A stretch of DNA of 30,788 nucleotides from assembly GCA_964493765.1 (NCBI GenBank), contig CAZBPK010000134.1:1-30788 (forward strand), given 5' to 3'. This document shows positions 25,801 through 30,788 of the stretch, in pieces (position 1 is the first letter of the stretch; the number at the start of each line of letters is the position of its first letter). This DNA is from CALLMJ01 sp964493765. GTDB lineage: Bacteria; Bacteroidota; Bacteroidia; J057; CALLMJ01. Below the pieces are notes generated by a model that worked only from the letters and a program-made list of their open reading frames with translations, did not search any database and was not told where the DNA came from. The position numbers and the translations under genes are program-made.

Positions 25801-26314
25801 AATTCAAGAATTGAGGAGAAGAATTACATGGAGCCAAAATATTGTTTAAGGTAGCTTGAACATACATATCTTCTGAACCTGGGTTTTGGATAGTTGTAAT
25901 ACCATTGTTTCTAGCATTAATACCTACTCCAAAAAACCAATCTGAACATTGATTAGGAAGAGTATAGGTACCTTCATATACGTATTCTTGAGCTCCTGGG
26001 AAATTACCGCCTGTGCAAGTAGAACTTTGAGTAGGGCAAAGAGGTGTAATTTCCTGCCCCGTACCAGGCTTTTTATTTAAAACAATAGAAGTATTCACGC
26101 CACAAGAAGTCGAACGAATGGTCATCGTAATACTCCCTGGGGCAGAAATTCCTGAACAATCTCTATAAAACACATATCGAAATCGATAAGTATTTCCACT
26201 TATACACTGGTAAGTTAAATCTCCCCCCATCATGTGAGAAGCATAATCAAAGATGGGTATTACAAGAAATAACAACCATAAAGCAAGTTTTGGATATTTA
26301 TACTGCATTTTCAT
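19847..26314 (-). CDS. Giant secreted adhesin-like protein with type IX secretion (type B) sorting domain
   Basis: Cell-surface or secreted protein of about 2155 residues (numbers below count from the in-frame ATG at 26356). The start at 26314 (MKMQYKYPKLALWLLF) gives a clean signal peptide ending near DYAS; a -7 box at 26342-26349 rules against 26356. Order: N-terminal region SHMMGGDLTYQC to about 300; cadherin/PKD-like sections to 545; proline linker APPPPP; beta-helix-type region from 553 (FVTPSGNPNGTGTKADPVT, VVIEGGYNSTTW); Gly/Asn-rich block about 700-940; Ig/PKD-like domains to 1370; seven tandem 77-residue units 1371-1910; a PKD domain near 2000-2072 (YQWDFGSQGTSN, APGDYTVILTA); and the gliding-motility-type C-terminal domain from about 2080 (IPNVFTPNGDFMNDNF, YERWGKKVFDN). 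Likely exported by the Sec then type IX route. No enzymatic site recognised, so adhesion or matrix function is inferred. Confidence 0.92.
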   Translation of the reverse strand: MKMQYKYPKLALWLLFLVIPIFDYASHMMGGDLTYQCISGNTYRFRYVFYRDCSGISAPGSITMTIRSTSCGVNTSIVLNKKPGTGQEITPLCPTQSSTCTGGNFPGAQEYVYEGTYTLPNQCSDWFFGVGINARNNGITTIQNPGSEDMYVQATLNNILAPCNSSPQFLNLPVPYVCVNQSYIYNNGTYDPDGDFVTYTLITPLTGTNSTVTYLSGFSATNPITSSTGTTLSPSGDVSFTPTQPNQITVMAVKIEEYRNGQLIGSVIRDIQVIVRNCNNVLPALSGINGTSNYSITVCPGQTVNFTINSSDPDPGQTLTMNWNNGIPTGSFSVAGQPPVGTFTWTPTYSDTGANVFTVTIKDDACPIVGNRTYSYTINVQSNLQANFTIPTPCLGSPATINVTPSGGQGPYTITWSGAAGLSGSGNSVTHTYPSVGTYTFQASITDAQGCQLIKTGSITVLDTPIISITPQNPIVCNGSSVVLTATGGTSWSWSTGANTQSITVSPATTTTYIVTTTGANGCVGRASVTVTVAPPPPPAICNTIFVTPSGNPNGTGTKADPVTLGRALQLARCNNSHIKVASGTYNTDTTITAFTDNVVIEGGYNSTTWTKSNAPGSATIIHRTAANIDFANKALVAIQLNSVNNFRLQDLTITTADLDEATHGFQLSTYGLHLKNCNGYQIVRCNIRAGNATDGQNGVNAPAGSGGAGGGGIGGNGGSGVNGCGNPGAGGNGTAGSGGAAGGTGSDTGSGGFCCGASRPGPGGNGQNGANGITWAPGDKPAATLPTLDYFVPNTTPQNGTNGFGGGGGGSRGGTCACINCAGNNGGRGGDGGGGGLAGTGGTAGGAVFSVYSIASPGNFVDCNITTGNIGSGGTGGNGQLGASGQAGQAGFTGGSCVCGNPQGADGGNGGNGGNGGRGRDGSDGIASRIYVIGTAPTVTVSGSNQTVSTGINNPSNYNFSSEPIITVGTAACTQRDVQFSTANLGNWNLGANATNPVQNNVANPITQYSNVGIKTITYNTTTYSSFWTINSTPSAATPVIIASEDTICPGQSIQFTSSVLTASNFEWQIFQGPTLINTISSPNADTITQIFNTPGNYTIRLVLNSDCCGLTDPVFRDIFVGPIPTVVVSGDNNICEGETTTLYATGTNVAYFVWNPGNTISDSIVVTPSITTTYSVFAVSPIGCESTPVNYTVTVNPTPTVSVTPTYSEICYDDSVTLTASSVVGTTFEWNVLGNSTVVHTGANFTVLGSMANAYEVVAISPQGCRSTPALAIVSVLSAPEPFITTLDSILCIGESTTLNANGAATYRWTLVRDGVPFSTASSVTVTPSVTTTYYLYGVGANGCPNPEPDSIIVTVNNPPTFTGPNSVCAGSQGITYTSSTASDWTISGTNGSSIVGSTTNTNAITVNFGTPGTNTITLTDVLTGCDTVITVTVNPNPVISGSSEVCEYAMNEVYTSTIAGDWTITSGTGAVIASSPSDTNAVSINFGTFETVILQVTDSNGCIDTMHVIVNPKPIITGVNAICEGNTSDFTSTIVGNWNIISASGNTITTSTTNVSSVTVNFANPGTDTLIVRTSTGCKDTIIVSINSNPVISGITAICAETPNQTFTSTIAGDWTITSAGGASFVGSTNNTNTVTVDFGSAETVTLQVTTADGCTDTHQITVNPNPEITGPVGLCVDEQGAVFTSSIVGDWTISGINASITSGATNTNSITVDAGNTVGSFTLKITDANGCQDSVTVNVTPKPIINAPAQVCAQTPSVSISSNVPGDWSISSTSGAVITSGSTNTDQITVTFGNAGTETITITNTLGCSQSFDITVLPLPTVNGANSVCEFTQNSIFTANENGTFNLVSSTGSTITTTNPDNISVNFGAAGTDTIFFTNVNGCIDTFTVVINPLPELIVNDGVACTNDVVTLNVSGNPTGGIFAFYTDTNAVNPFFVGSSYTTTPVTQDTTIFVEYIANNCTSARLPVNVVHNVRPTINVTWTPNPAAYPGNNTVTFANNTINADTYQWDFGSQGTSNLTNPSVTYNAPGDYTVILTAINSQTGCISIDTFIVTVKLIEEIEIPNVFTPNGDFMNDNFVPTAIGVIEYELLIYERWGKKVFDNDGDMTKLWNGRIMNTGKDCAEGVYYYRFKAKRFNGETFTRFGNVTLLR
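20625..22240 (-). repeat. Seven tandem 77-residue Ig-like repeats in the adhesin
   Basis: Seven units of about 231 bases each. Each unit starts with NPxPxIxG, a Cys 6-7 residues later (GSSEVC, GVNAIC, GITAIC, GPVGLC), then a GDWTITS-like core, TNxxxVxFG and GCxDTxxVxVNP. The first unit begins PPTFTGPNSVC and the last PTVNGANSVC. Units are diverged at both protein and DNA level, so this is an old duplication. The paired cysteines per unit could form a disulfide. Confidence 0.85.
23540..24250 (-). repeat. Glycine-rich low-complexity block in the adhesin
   Basis: Encodes roughly residues 700-940: runs of GGxGGxGG with Asn, Ala and Ser (GGNGGNGGNGGRGRDG, GGGGGSRGG), split by one non-repetitive stretch (VFSVYSIASPGNFVDC). 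Short DNA-level tandem repeats (CCACCGTTT units at 23563-23589) show slippage potential. Plus strand is C-rich and nearly G-free in places. Lies inside the beta-helix-type region, so it may be an inserted loop. Confidence 0.85.
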
Positions 26315-26341
26315 TCTTAAAACTCTTTGCTTTTTATTCCG

Positions 26342-26349
26342 CAAATATA
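26342..26349 (-). promoter_or_regulatory. -7 box TATATTTG for the adhesin gene
   Basis: Matches TAnnTTTG on the minus strand, 27 bases before the ATG at 26314. A TTG lies 14 bases upstream, which is shorter than normal -33 spacing, so only the -7 box is supported. Between here and 26548 the DNA is very AT-rich and I see no gene or clear terminator. Confidence 0.45.
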
Positions 26350-26548
26350 AGTACAAGTATTTACAAAATAAAAAAAATCTATAAAAATTATGTTTTTATT
26401 AACTTGAAACAGATAAAAATCAAAATAATTTACAAATTTTCAAAAATAATACAATTAAAACTAAATGAAGCATAAAAGTTTATAAAAAAAACGAAAAAAA
26501 AACAAAAAATGTTATTGAATAATTATACGCAAAAATACATACAAAACA

Positions 26549-27250
26549 TTAAAACTGAAATCCCGTGATAATACCCAGCCTTAAAGGTATCCATAAATTA
26601 TTGGAACTTGGGAAAGAATTTAAAACACTATTTAAAAAAAGTTGATTATTTACTCCGTGTTCTAGATAAATTCCAATTATGGGTTTTATACTTAAATTAC
26701 TTGGAAAATTCAAAAATGCTGTATGACGAAAATTAAAATTTGCTTTCTTGTATGTATAATATACAAATTCGTGCTCTATAAAATTAGAGCGTCTATTCAT
26801 GAGTATATCATGAGCTAACCACAAACCACATCTTGAATTTTTAAATATTTGATATTGTACACCCATAATCACATTCCATTCAAGCACGGTAAATTTTCCA
26901 GATTCTAAATGAATTTCATGCGGTAAAATCTGCTTATAATTGATTTCATAAGTCCTTAATAAACCTCCTATACCCAAATTGAGTTGGAAGTTATTTGTAA
27001 TGTTTGAAGCTCTATTGAATTGAAATGATGGATATGAAAATGAAAAACCCGAATTAGGCTGTAAAACATATTGGATATTGGAATCTGGAGAATAGAAATT
27101 TTGAAAATTCTTAAATCCCAATCCATAATTACTCTTAAATTCTACTCCTATTTGAATATTCCATTCTCCCTCAGGGAACTCATCTAACTGAGCACTCAAT
27201 CGATTGAAACCACTAAAAATTAAAGTTAATATAAAAATCCATTGTATCAT
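26549..27250 (-). CDS. Predicted outer-membrane beta-barrel protein, unknown function
   Basis: A 233-residue exported protein. A signal peptide (IQWIFILTLIFSGFNRLSAQ) is probably cleaved before QLDEF. The mature part alternates short amphipathic strands and turns (WNIQIGVEFKSNYGLGF, FQLNLGIGGLLRTYEINY, LEWNVIMGVQYQIF, SIKPIIGIYLEHGV) and ends in Phe (GIITGFQF), the usual terminal signal for BAM insertion of barrels. I do not recognise a family. It starts one base after the lpxB stop, so it is the last gene of the rpoN - lpxB operon. No terminator hairpin is evident after it. Confidence 0.75.
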   Translation of the reverse strand: MIQWIFILTLIFSGFNRLSAQLDEFPEGEWNIQIGVEFKSNYGLGFKNFQNFYSPDSNIQYVLQPNSGFSFSYPSFQFNRASNITNNFQLNLGIGGLLRTYEINYKQILPHEIHLESGKFTVLEWNVIMGVQYQIFKNSRCGLWLAHDILMNRRSNFIEHEFVYYTYKKANFNFRHTAFLNFPSNLSIKPIIGIYLEHGVNNQLFLNSVLNSFPSSNNLWIPLRLGIITGFQF

Positions 27251-27251
27251 T

Positions 27252-28367
27252 TTACCAGAACTTTTTTACAATAATTTCAGCTGCATTTTTTGAAGCTCCT
27301 TTACTACCAATTTTTTCATGCAAAATTTTTAAATCATTTTTAATCCTTTCACGATGATACTTATCATGCAAAATGGGACTTAAAGCAGTAATCATATCAT
27401 CTGCATGACACTCATTTTGTATTAACTCTTTTACTGCAGGCTTATCTAAAATTAAATTTACCAAAGAAATATATTTCACTTGAATAAGTTGTTTCGCAAT
27501 ATAATAAGAAAGTATATTTCCTTTATAACATACGACCATTGGAACTCCAAATAATCCCGTTTCTAATGTAGCAGTGCCCGAAGTAACTAAAGCGGCATCG
27601 GCAATATTCAAAAGTTCATAGGTTCTGCCTCTCAATATTTTAACTTTTTTATCTCCTATGATTTTCATATAAAAATCCGAAGAAATATGAGGTACCGCCG
27701 CAATTATAAATTGATAATTAGGAAAAGTAGGAATAACTTTTAGCATCTCTGATAGCATTAAACGAATTTCTTGTTTTCTAGAACCGGGTAATAAAGCAAT
27801 AATAGGTTTATGATTCAAATGAAGTTCTTCTTTTAACTGATTAGGTTTACCGATTAAATCTGAAACTTCGTCCATCAAAGGATGCCCTACATATTCCACA
27901 TTTTGAAATCCTTCCTTTAAATAAAAATCTTTCTCAAAAGGAAGAATACAAAGCATTAAATCAATATTTTTTTTAATTTGATGAATACGGCTTTTTTTCC
28001 AAGCCCAAATTTGTGGAGAAATAAAATAAATTACAGGAATGTTCAATGATTTAACAAACTTGGCTAATCGTAAATTAAAACCAGGATAATCTACTAAAAT
28101 AACCATATCGGGTTTCCATTCTTGAATATCCTTTTTGATATTTTTCATAATACGTAAAATGGAAGGAAGGTTTTTTACTACTTCCACAAAACCCATAAAA
28201 TTGGTATCTTTAATATGTTGAACAATCTCCATTCCTTGCTCAGCCAATTTATCCCCCCCCATTCCACGAAAAACGGTATCCGGTTGAAGTTGTTTTAAGT
28301 ATTTGACTAAATTACTTGCATGCAAATCACCGGAGGCTTCTCCACTTACTATATATACTTTTTTCAT
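27252..28367 (-). CDS. lpxB: Lipid-A-disaccharide synthase LpxB
   Basis: Glycosyltransferase (GT19) that joins UDP-2,3-diacylglucosamine and lipid X to make the lipid A disaccharide at the inner membrane. N-terminal signature YIVSGEASGDLHASNL is present, followed by FRGMGGDKLAEQGM, LVDYPGFNLRLAK, ISPQIWAWKKSRIHQIKK, YVGHPLMDE, LLPGSRKQEI, and the donor-site region ALVTSGTATLETGLFGVPMVV. Length (371) is standard. It overlaps rpoN by ATGA and runs directly into the barrel gene, giving a tightly coupled operon of envelope genes behind sigma-54. Confidence 0.96.
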   Translation of the reverse strand: MKKVYIVSGEASGDLHASNLVKYLKQLQPDTVFRGMGGDKLAEQGMEIVQHIKDTNFMGFVEVVKNLPSILRIMKNIKKDIQEWKPDMVILVDYPGFNLRLAKFVKSLNIPVIYFISPQIWAWKKSRIHQIKKNIDLMLCILPFEKDFYLKEGFQNVEYVGHPLMDEVSDLIGKPNQLKEELHLNHKPIIALLPGSRKQEIRLMLSEMLKVIPTFPNYQFIIAAVPHISSDFYMKIIGDKKVKILRGRTYELLNIADAALVTSGTATLETGLFGVPMVVCYKGNILSYYIAKQLIQVKYISLVNLILDKPAVKELIQNECHADDMITALSPILHDKYHRERIKNDLKILHEKIGSKGASKNAAEIIVKKFW

Positions 28368-29896
28368 AGTTCTTTCCTTAACCTCGCAACAGGGATGCCC
28401 ATTTGCTCTCTATATTTTGCAATGGTCCTTCTTGCAATATCATAACCTTTTTGCCTCATCAGTTCTTCTAGTTTTTCATCAGAGTAAGGTTTTGATTTAT
28501 TTTCATTATCAATAATTTCCTTTAAAATTTTTTTGACTTCCTTATTAGAAACTTCATCACCTGAATCTGTAGTAATAGAGGATGAAAAAAAGAATTTTAA
28601 CTCATAAATTCCAAAAGGCGTTTCTACATATTTAGAGTTCACAGAACGACTAATCGTAGAAATATCCATACCAATTTCATTGGCAACATCTTCTAAAATC
28701 ATGGGTTTGAGTTGGGACTCATCACCATCAGACAAAAAAAACTCTTTTTGCTTATGAGCAATGGTCATCATAATCTTATACAGAGTAGCAGAACGCTGGC
28801 GAATGGCTTCAATAAAAAATTTTGCTGAATCTACTTTGTTTTTTACAAATTGATAAGTTTCTTTGGCTTCATTCAAATTAGACTGTTGGTATTTTTCTAA
28901 CATAGCCATATAATTTTTGTCTAATTTTAATTGAGGAGCATTTCCTTTGTTGAGTTTTATATGAATTTCGTTATTATCATCTATAGTTAAAATAAAATCG
29001 GGAGTAATAGTGAGTATTTTGGTGTCAAACTGTGAACCAGGTTTATGATTTAAGTGCTTAATAACATTTAAAGCAAACTTTAACTCTTCAGAAGTTATCC
29101 CTAACTTTTGAGCAATTTTCTCGTAATGTTTTTTGCTTAGCTCATCAAAATAATCTTTTACAATAGAATAAGCTATCTGTACACTTTTATTTTTATGAAA
29201 ATCAGGATTACGCTGTAATTGGATTAACAAACACTCTCTTAAATCTCGCGCACCTATGCCCGGAGGGTCCAAGGTCTGAATTTTTTTTAATACACTTTCT
29301 ACTTGCTCATCGGTTACATTCAATTTATAATTATAAATCAAATAATCTGTTATGGATTCAATAGAAATAGGTTCTTTTTCTTTGCTGTCATTGAGTTTCT
29401 CTTTTCTTAAATATCCATCTTCATCTAGTTCTCCTATAATTTCTTTTCCAATTATATACTCTAATTCCGTTAATTCTAGCATTCCTAATTGATTTACCAA
29501 ATCTTCATACATGGAATTGACTTGAACTATAGGTCTTTCGTATCGTTCATCATCATTATCGTCGTAATTATAGCTTCTATAATCCTGTTCATCAGATTGT
29601 TGAATATATTCTTCTAAAGAAATTTCATGAGTATTTTGTAAATCATTGGCTACCTCTTCATCTAATTTATGATTTTCAATATCATCATCAAGGTTATAAT
29701 CACTTTCGTTATTAATATAATTAGGATTTAAGTTATCCTCTTCTAAAATCAAAACAGGATTTTCTTCCATTTCTTCTTTGATTCGGGTTTCTAACAAAGT
29801 GGTAGGCAATTCCAATAACTTGATGTATTGGATTTGTTGAGGGGATAATTTTTGTAATAATTTTTGATTTTGTGTTTGTTTAAGCATAAGGTTCAA
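28364..29896 (-). CDS. rpoN: RNA polymerase sigma-54 factor RpoN
   Basis: Alternative sigma factor that recognises -24/-12 promoters and needs an AAA+ activator. Region I is present at the N-terminus (LKQTQNQKLLQKLSPQQIQYIKLLELP, Gln/Leu-rich). An acidic region II follows at about 50-110 (LDDDIENHKLDEE). The core-binding domain has LDPPGIGARDLRECLLIQL. The -12/-24 binding domain includes EIGMDISTISRSVNSKYVETPFGIYELKFFFS, and the RpoN box ARRTIAKYR is at residues 488-496. Length (510) is normal. The ATG at 29896 is used; 29887 is an in-frame alternative. First gene of the operon with lpxB. No activator gene is in the window. Confidence 0.96.
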   Translation of the reverse strand: MNLMLKQTQNQKLLQKLSPQQIQYIKLLELPTTLLETRIKEEMEENPVLILEEDNLNPNYINNESDYNLDDDIENHKLDEEVANDLQNTHEISLEEYIQQSDEQDYRSYNYDDNDDERYERPIVQVNSMYEDLVNQLGMLELTELEYIIGKEIIGELDEDGYLRKEKLNDSKEKEPISIESITDYLIYNYKLNVTDEQVESVLKKIQTLDPPGIGARDLRECLLIQLQRNPDFHKNKSVQIAYSIVKDYFDELSKKHYEKIAQKLGITSEELKFALNVIKHLNHKPGSQFDTKILTITPDFILTIDDNNEIHIKLNKGNAPQLKLDKNYMAMLEKYQQSNLNEAKETYQFVKNKVDSAKFFIEAIRQRSATLYKIMMTIAHKQKEFFLSDGDESQLKPMILEDVANEIGMDISTISRSVNSKYVETPFGIYELKFFFSSSITTDSGDEVSNKEVKKILKEIIDNENKSKPYSDEKLEELMRQKGYDIARRTIAKYREQMGIPVARLRKEL

Positions 29897-29915
29897 AATC
29901 TAACTTAGGAAAAAG

Positions 29916-29949
29916 CAAATTTAATGCATTTTCTTTAATTATTAAACAA
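29916..29949 (-). promoter_or_regulatory. Promoter TTG-N23-TAAATTTG for rpoN operon
   Basis: On the minus strand TTG (29947-29949) and TAAATTTG (29916-29923) are 23 bases apart, at the upper end of the usual spacing. The box lies 19 bases before the ATG at 29896. Confidence 0.5.
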
Positions 29950-30004
29950 AATTTTTGAATATAAAATTCTATTTGGTTATTTAATCATAAAACCTATAGT
30001 TTTA

Positions 30005-30043
30005 AAAATTAATAAGCTACCTTTAGGGTAGCTTATTAATTTT
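30005..30043. terminator. Strong bidirectional hairpin terminator
   Basis: A perfect 17-bp stem (arms 30005-30021 and 30027-30043, core AAGCTACC/GGTAGCTT) with a 5-base loop. A/T flanks give a T tract on either strand. It sits 15 bases after the stop of the barrel gene at 30059 and separates it from the rpoN promoter. Confidence 0.85.
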
Positions 30044-30058
30044 ATATTGTTGTAAAGA

Positions 30059-30788
30059 CTAGAATTTGGTAGTAAATAAGCCAAATCCTAGACTAAATCT
30101 TAAATAAGCTCCAGCTAAAGAAGGTTTGCTTACTTGGGATACTGTAACTCCTGATCCACTCCAATCTTTTGAGCCTACATTAAAAAAGCCTCCTAAATCA
30201 ATACCAATCATTAAAAGACCTTTATCATTAAAACAATATCTCATAGAGGCTCCCAATTCTGCCAAACCAGATTTTGATTCTATTTCTTTCGCTGTAATTC
30301 TTTCAATCGTTACATTATCACCGTAGGTAATATCTACATTACTATAATTCGTTAAATTCATTTTCGCTGAACCAGCTTGGTATCCTAAAAATGGATAAAT
30401 CAAGTAATTATTTTTATTATACACTAAATATCCTACGTGTCCTCCAAAGGTCTGAGTTTTAATTTTAGATTGACCTTTTTCTGATTCAGAAGCATCAAAA
30501 GCGAAACGATTAAAGGATGCTCCTACAATCACTTTAGAAGCTAATACGCCGCTTATACTCGCTCCCCAATGAGACCCCAACCCCCTAATAAAAAACTTAT
30601 CACCGAAGGTGGTATTCTTTTTAAGGTCTTTTTCCAAATCTCCATGAGAAGCAAAACCCGCACCACTATGAACTCCTACAAAAAAACCATATTCTTTTTT
30701 AGAATCTGATTTAAAAGAGTTTGCACCCTGAATAAAAGTATTTTCCTGTGCTATGGTTTGTAAAAACCCCAAAAATATTAATATGCTC
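30059..30788 (-). CDS. Outer-membrane beta-barrel protein, 5' end cut by window
   Basis: Partial gene running off the right edge. The visible frame begins SILIFLGFLQTIAQENTF, the hydrophobic part and cleavage region of a signal peptide; there is no ATG in the visible part, and the TTG at 30772 lies inside that signal, so it is not the start. The mature part has alternating strands (YGFFVGVHSGAGFASHG, TQTFGGHVGYLVY, YLIYPFLGYQAGSAKMNL, GLAELGASMRYCF, LMIGIDLGGFFNVG) and ends FGLFTTKF with terminal Phe, typical of a small 8-stranded barrel. No precise family or function is recognised. Confidence 0.8.
   Translation of the reverse strand, partial: SILIFLGFLQTIAQENTFIQGANSFKSDSKKEYGFFVGVHSGAGFASHGDLEKDLKKNTTFGDKFFIRGLGSHWGASISGVLASKVIVGASFNRFAFDASESEKGQSKIKTQTFGGHVGYLVYNKNNYLIYPFLGYQAGSAKMNLTNYSNVDITYGDNVTIERITAKEIESKSGLAELGASMRYCFNDKGLLMIGIDLGGFFNVGSKDWSGSGVTVSQVSKPSLAGAYLRFSLGFGLFTTKF

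Noticed and set aside
30770..30772. TTG as start of the right-edge barrel gene
   Set aside because: The same frame continues upstream to the window end and encodes the hydrophobic part of a signal peptide, so the true start is outside the window.

Overview
The window looks like a chromosomal segment from a low-GC Bacteroidota bacterium, probably of the order Cytophagales; I cannot name the genus. Four things suggest this. There is a giant secreted protein ending in a type IX secretion sorting domain of the gliding-motility C-terminal type. There is a response-regulator/SpoIIE phosphatase with the YARRIQNA-type coiled-coil linker. Many starts are preceded by the Bacteroidota -7 promoter box TAnnTTTG. 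The housekeeping set is typical (CtpA, LptF/G, RimO, small PurL, LpxB, RpoN). No tRNA, rRNA, CRISPR, phage or transposase gene was seen.

Layout, left to right. (1) 1-2000: a receiver domain and a SpoIIE/PP2C phosphatase that should be one protein, split by a one-base frameshift near 1574-1576. (2) 2150-4650: ctpA followed by an MscS-family channel, ending in a hairpin terminator. (3) 4797-6153: a TIGR01777 epimerase convergent with an unrecognised 151-residue protein that has the best promoter in the window. (4) 6154-6690: no intact gene, but a terminator, the 3' remnant of a thioredoxin-family gene and the first copy (R1) of a GC-rich repeat. (5) 6691-8614: a thioredoxin-fold lipoprotein gene followed by an LptF/LptG permease, then repeat copy R2. 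(6) 8834-12436: a DNA-repair pair, an alkylation-repair-like HEAT protein followed by an AddB-like PD-(D/E)XK nuclease. (7) 12504-14260: a divergent sugar-nucleotide epimerase and methyltransferase joined by an ATGA overlap. (8) 14274-18318: the operon purL - gamma carbonic anhydrase - rimO, then repeat copy R3. (9) 18558-19766: an ABC ATPase and a small CBU_0592-type membrane protein. (10) 19847-26314: a 2155-residue cell-surface adhesin-like protein with a beta-helix, a glycine-rich block, seven 77-residue repeats, a PKD domain and the sorting domain. (11) 26549-29896: the tight operon rpoN - lpxB - outer-membrane-barrel gene. (12) 30059 to the right edge: a second barrel gene, cut by the window end.

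Two envelope themes recur: lipid A/LPS building and export (lpxB, LptF/G) and surface or outer-membrane proteins (the giant adhesin, two barrels, a lipoprotein, CtpA, MscS). The most interesting non-gene signal is the R repeat family. Three copies each lie 16-18 bases after a minus-strand stop codon, whichever way the repeat points, where other operons in the window carry a simple hairpin terminator. Short distances from TAnnTTTG boxes to start codons suggest very short or absent 5' leaders for several genes.
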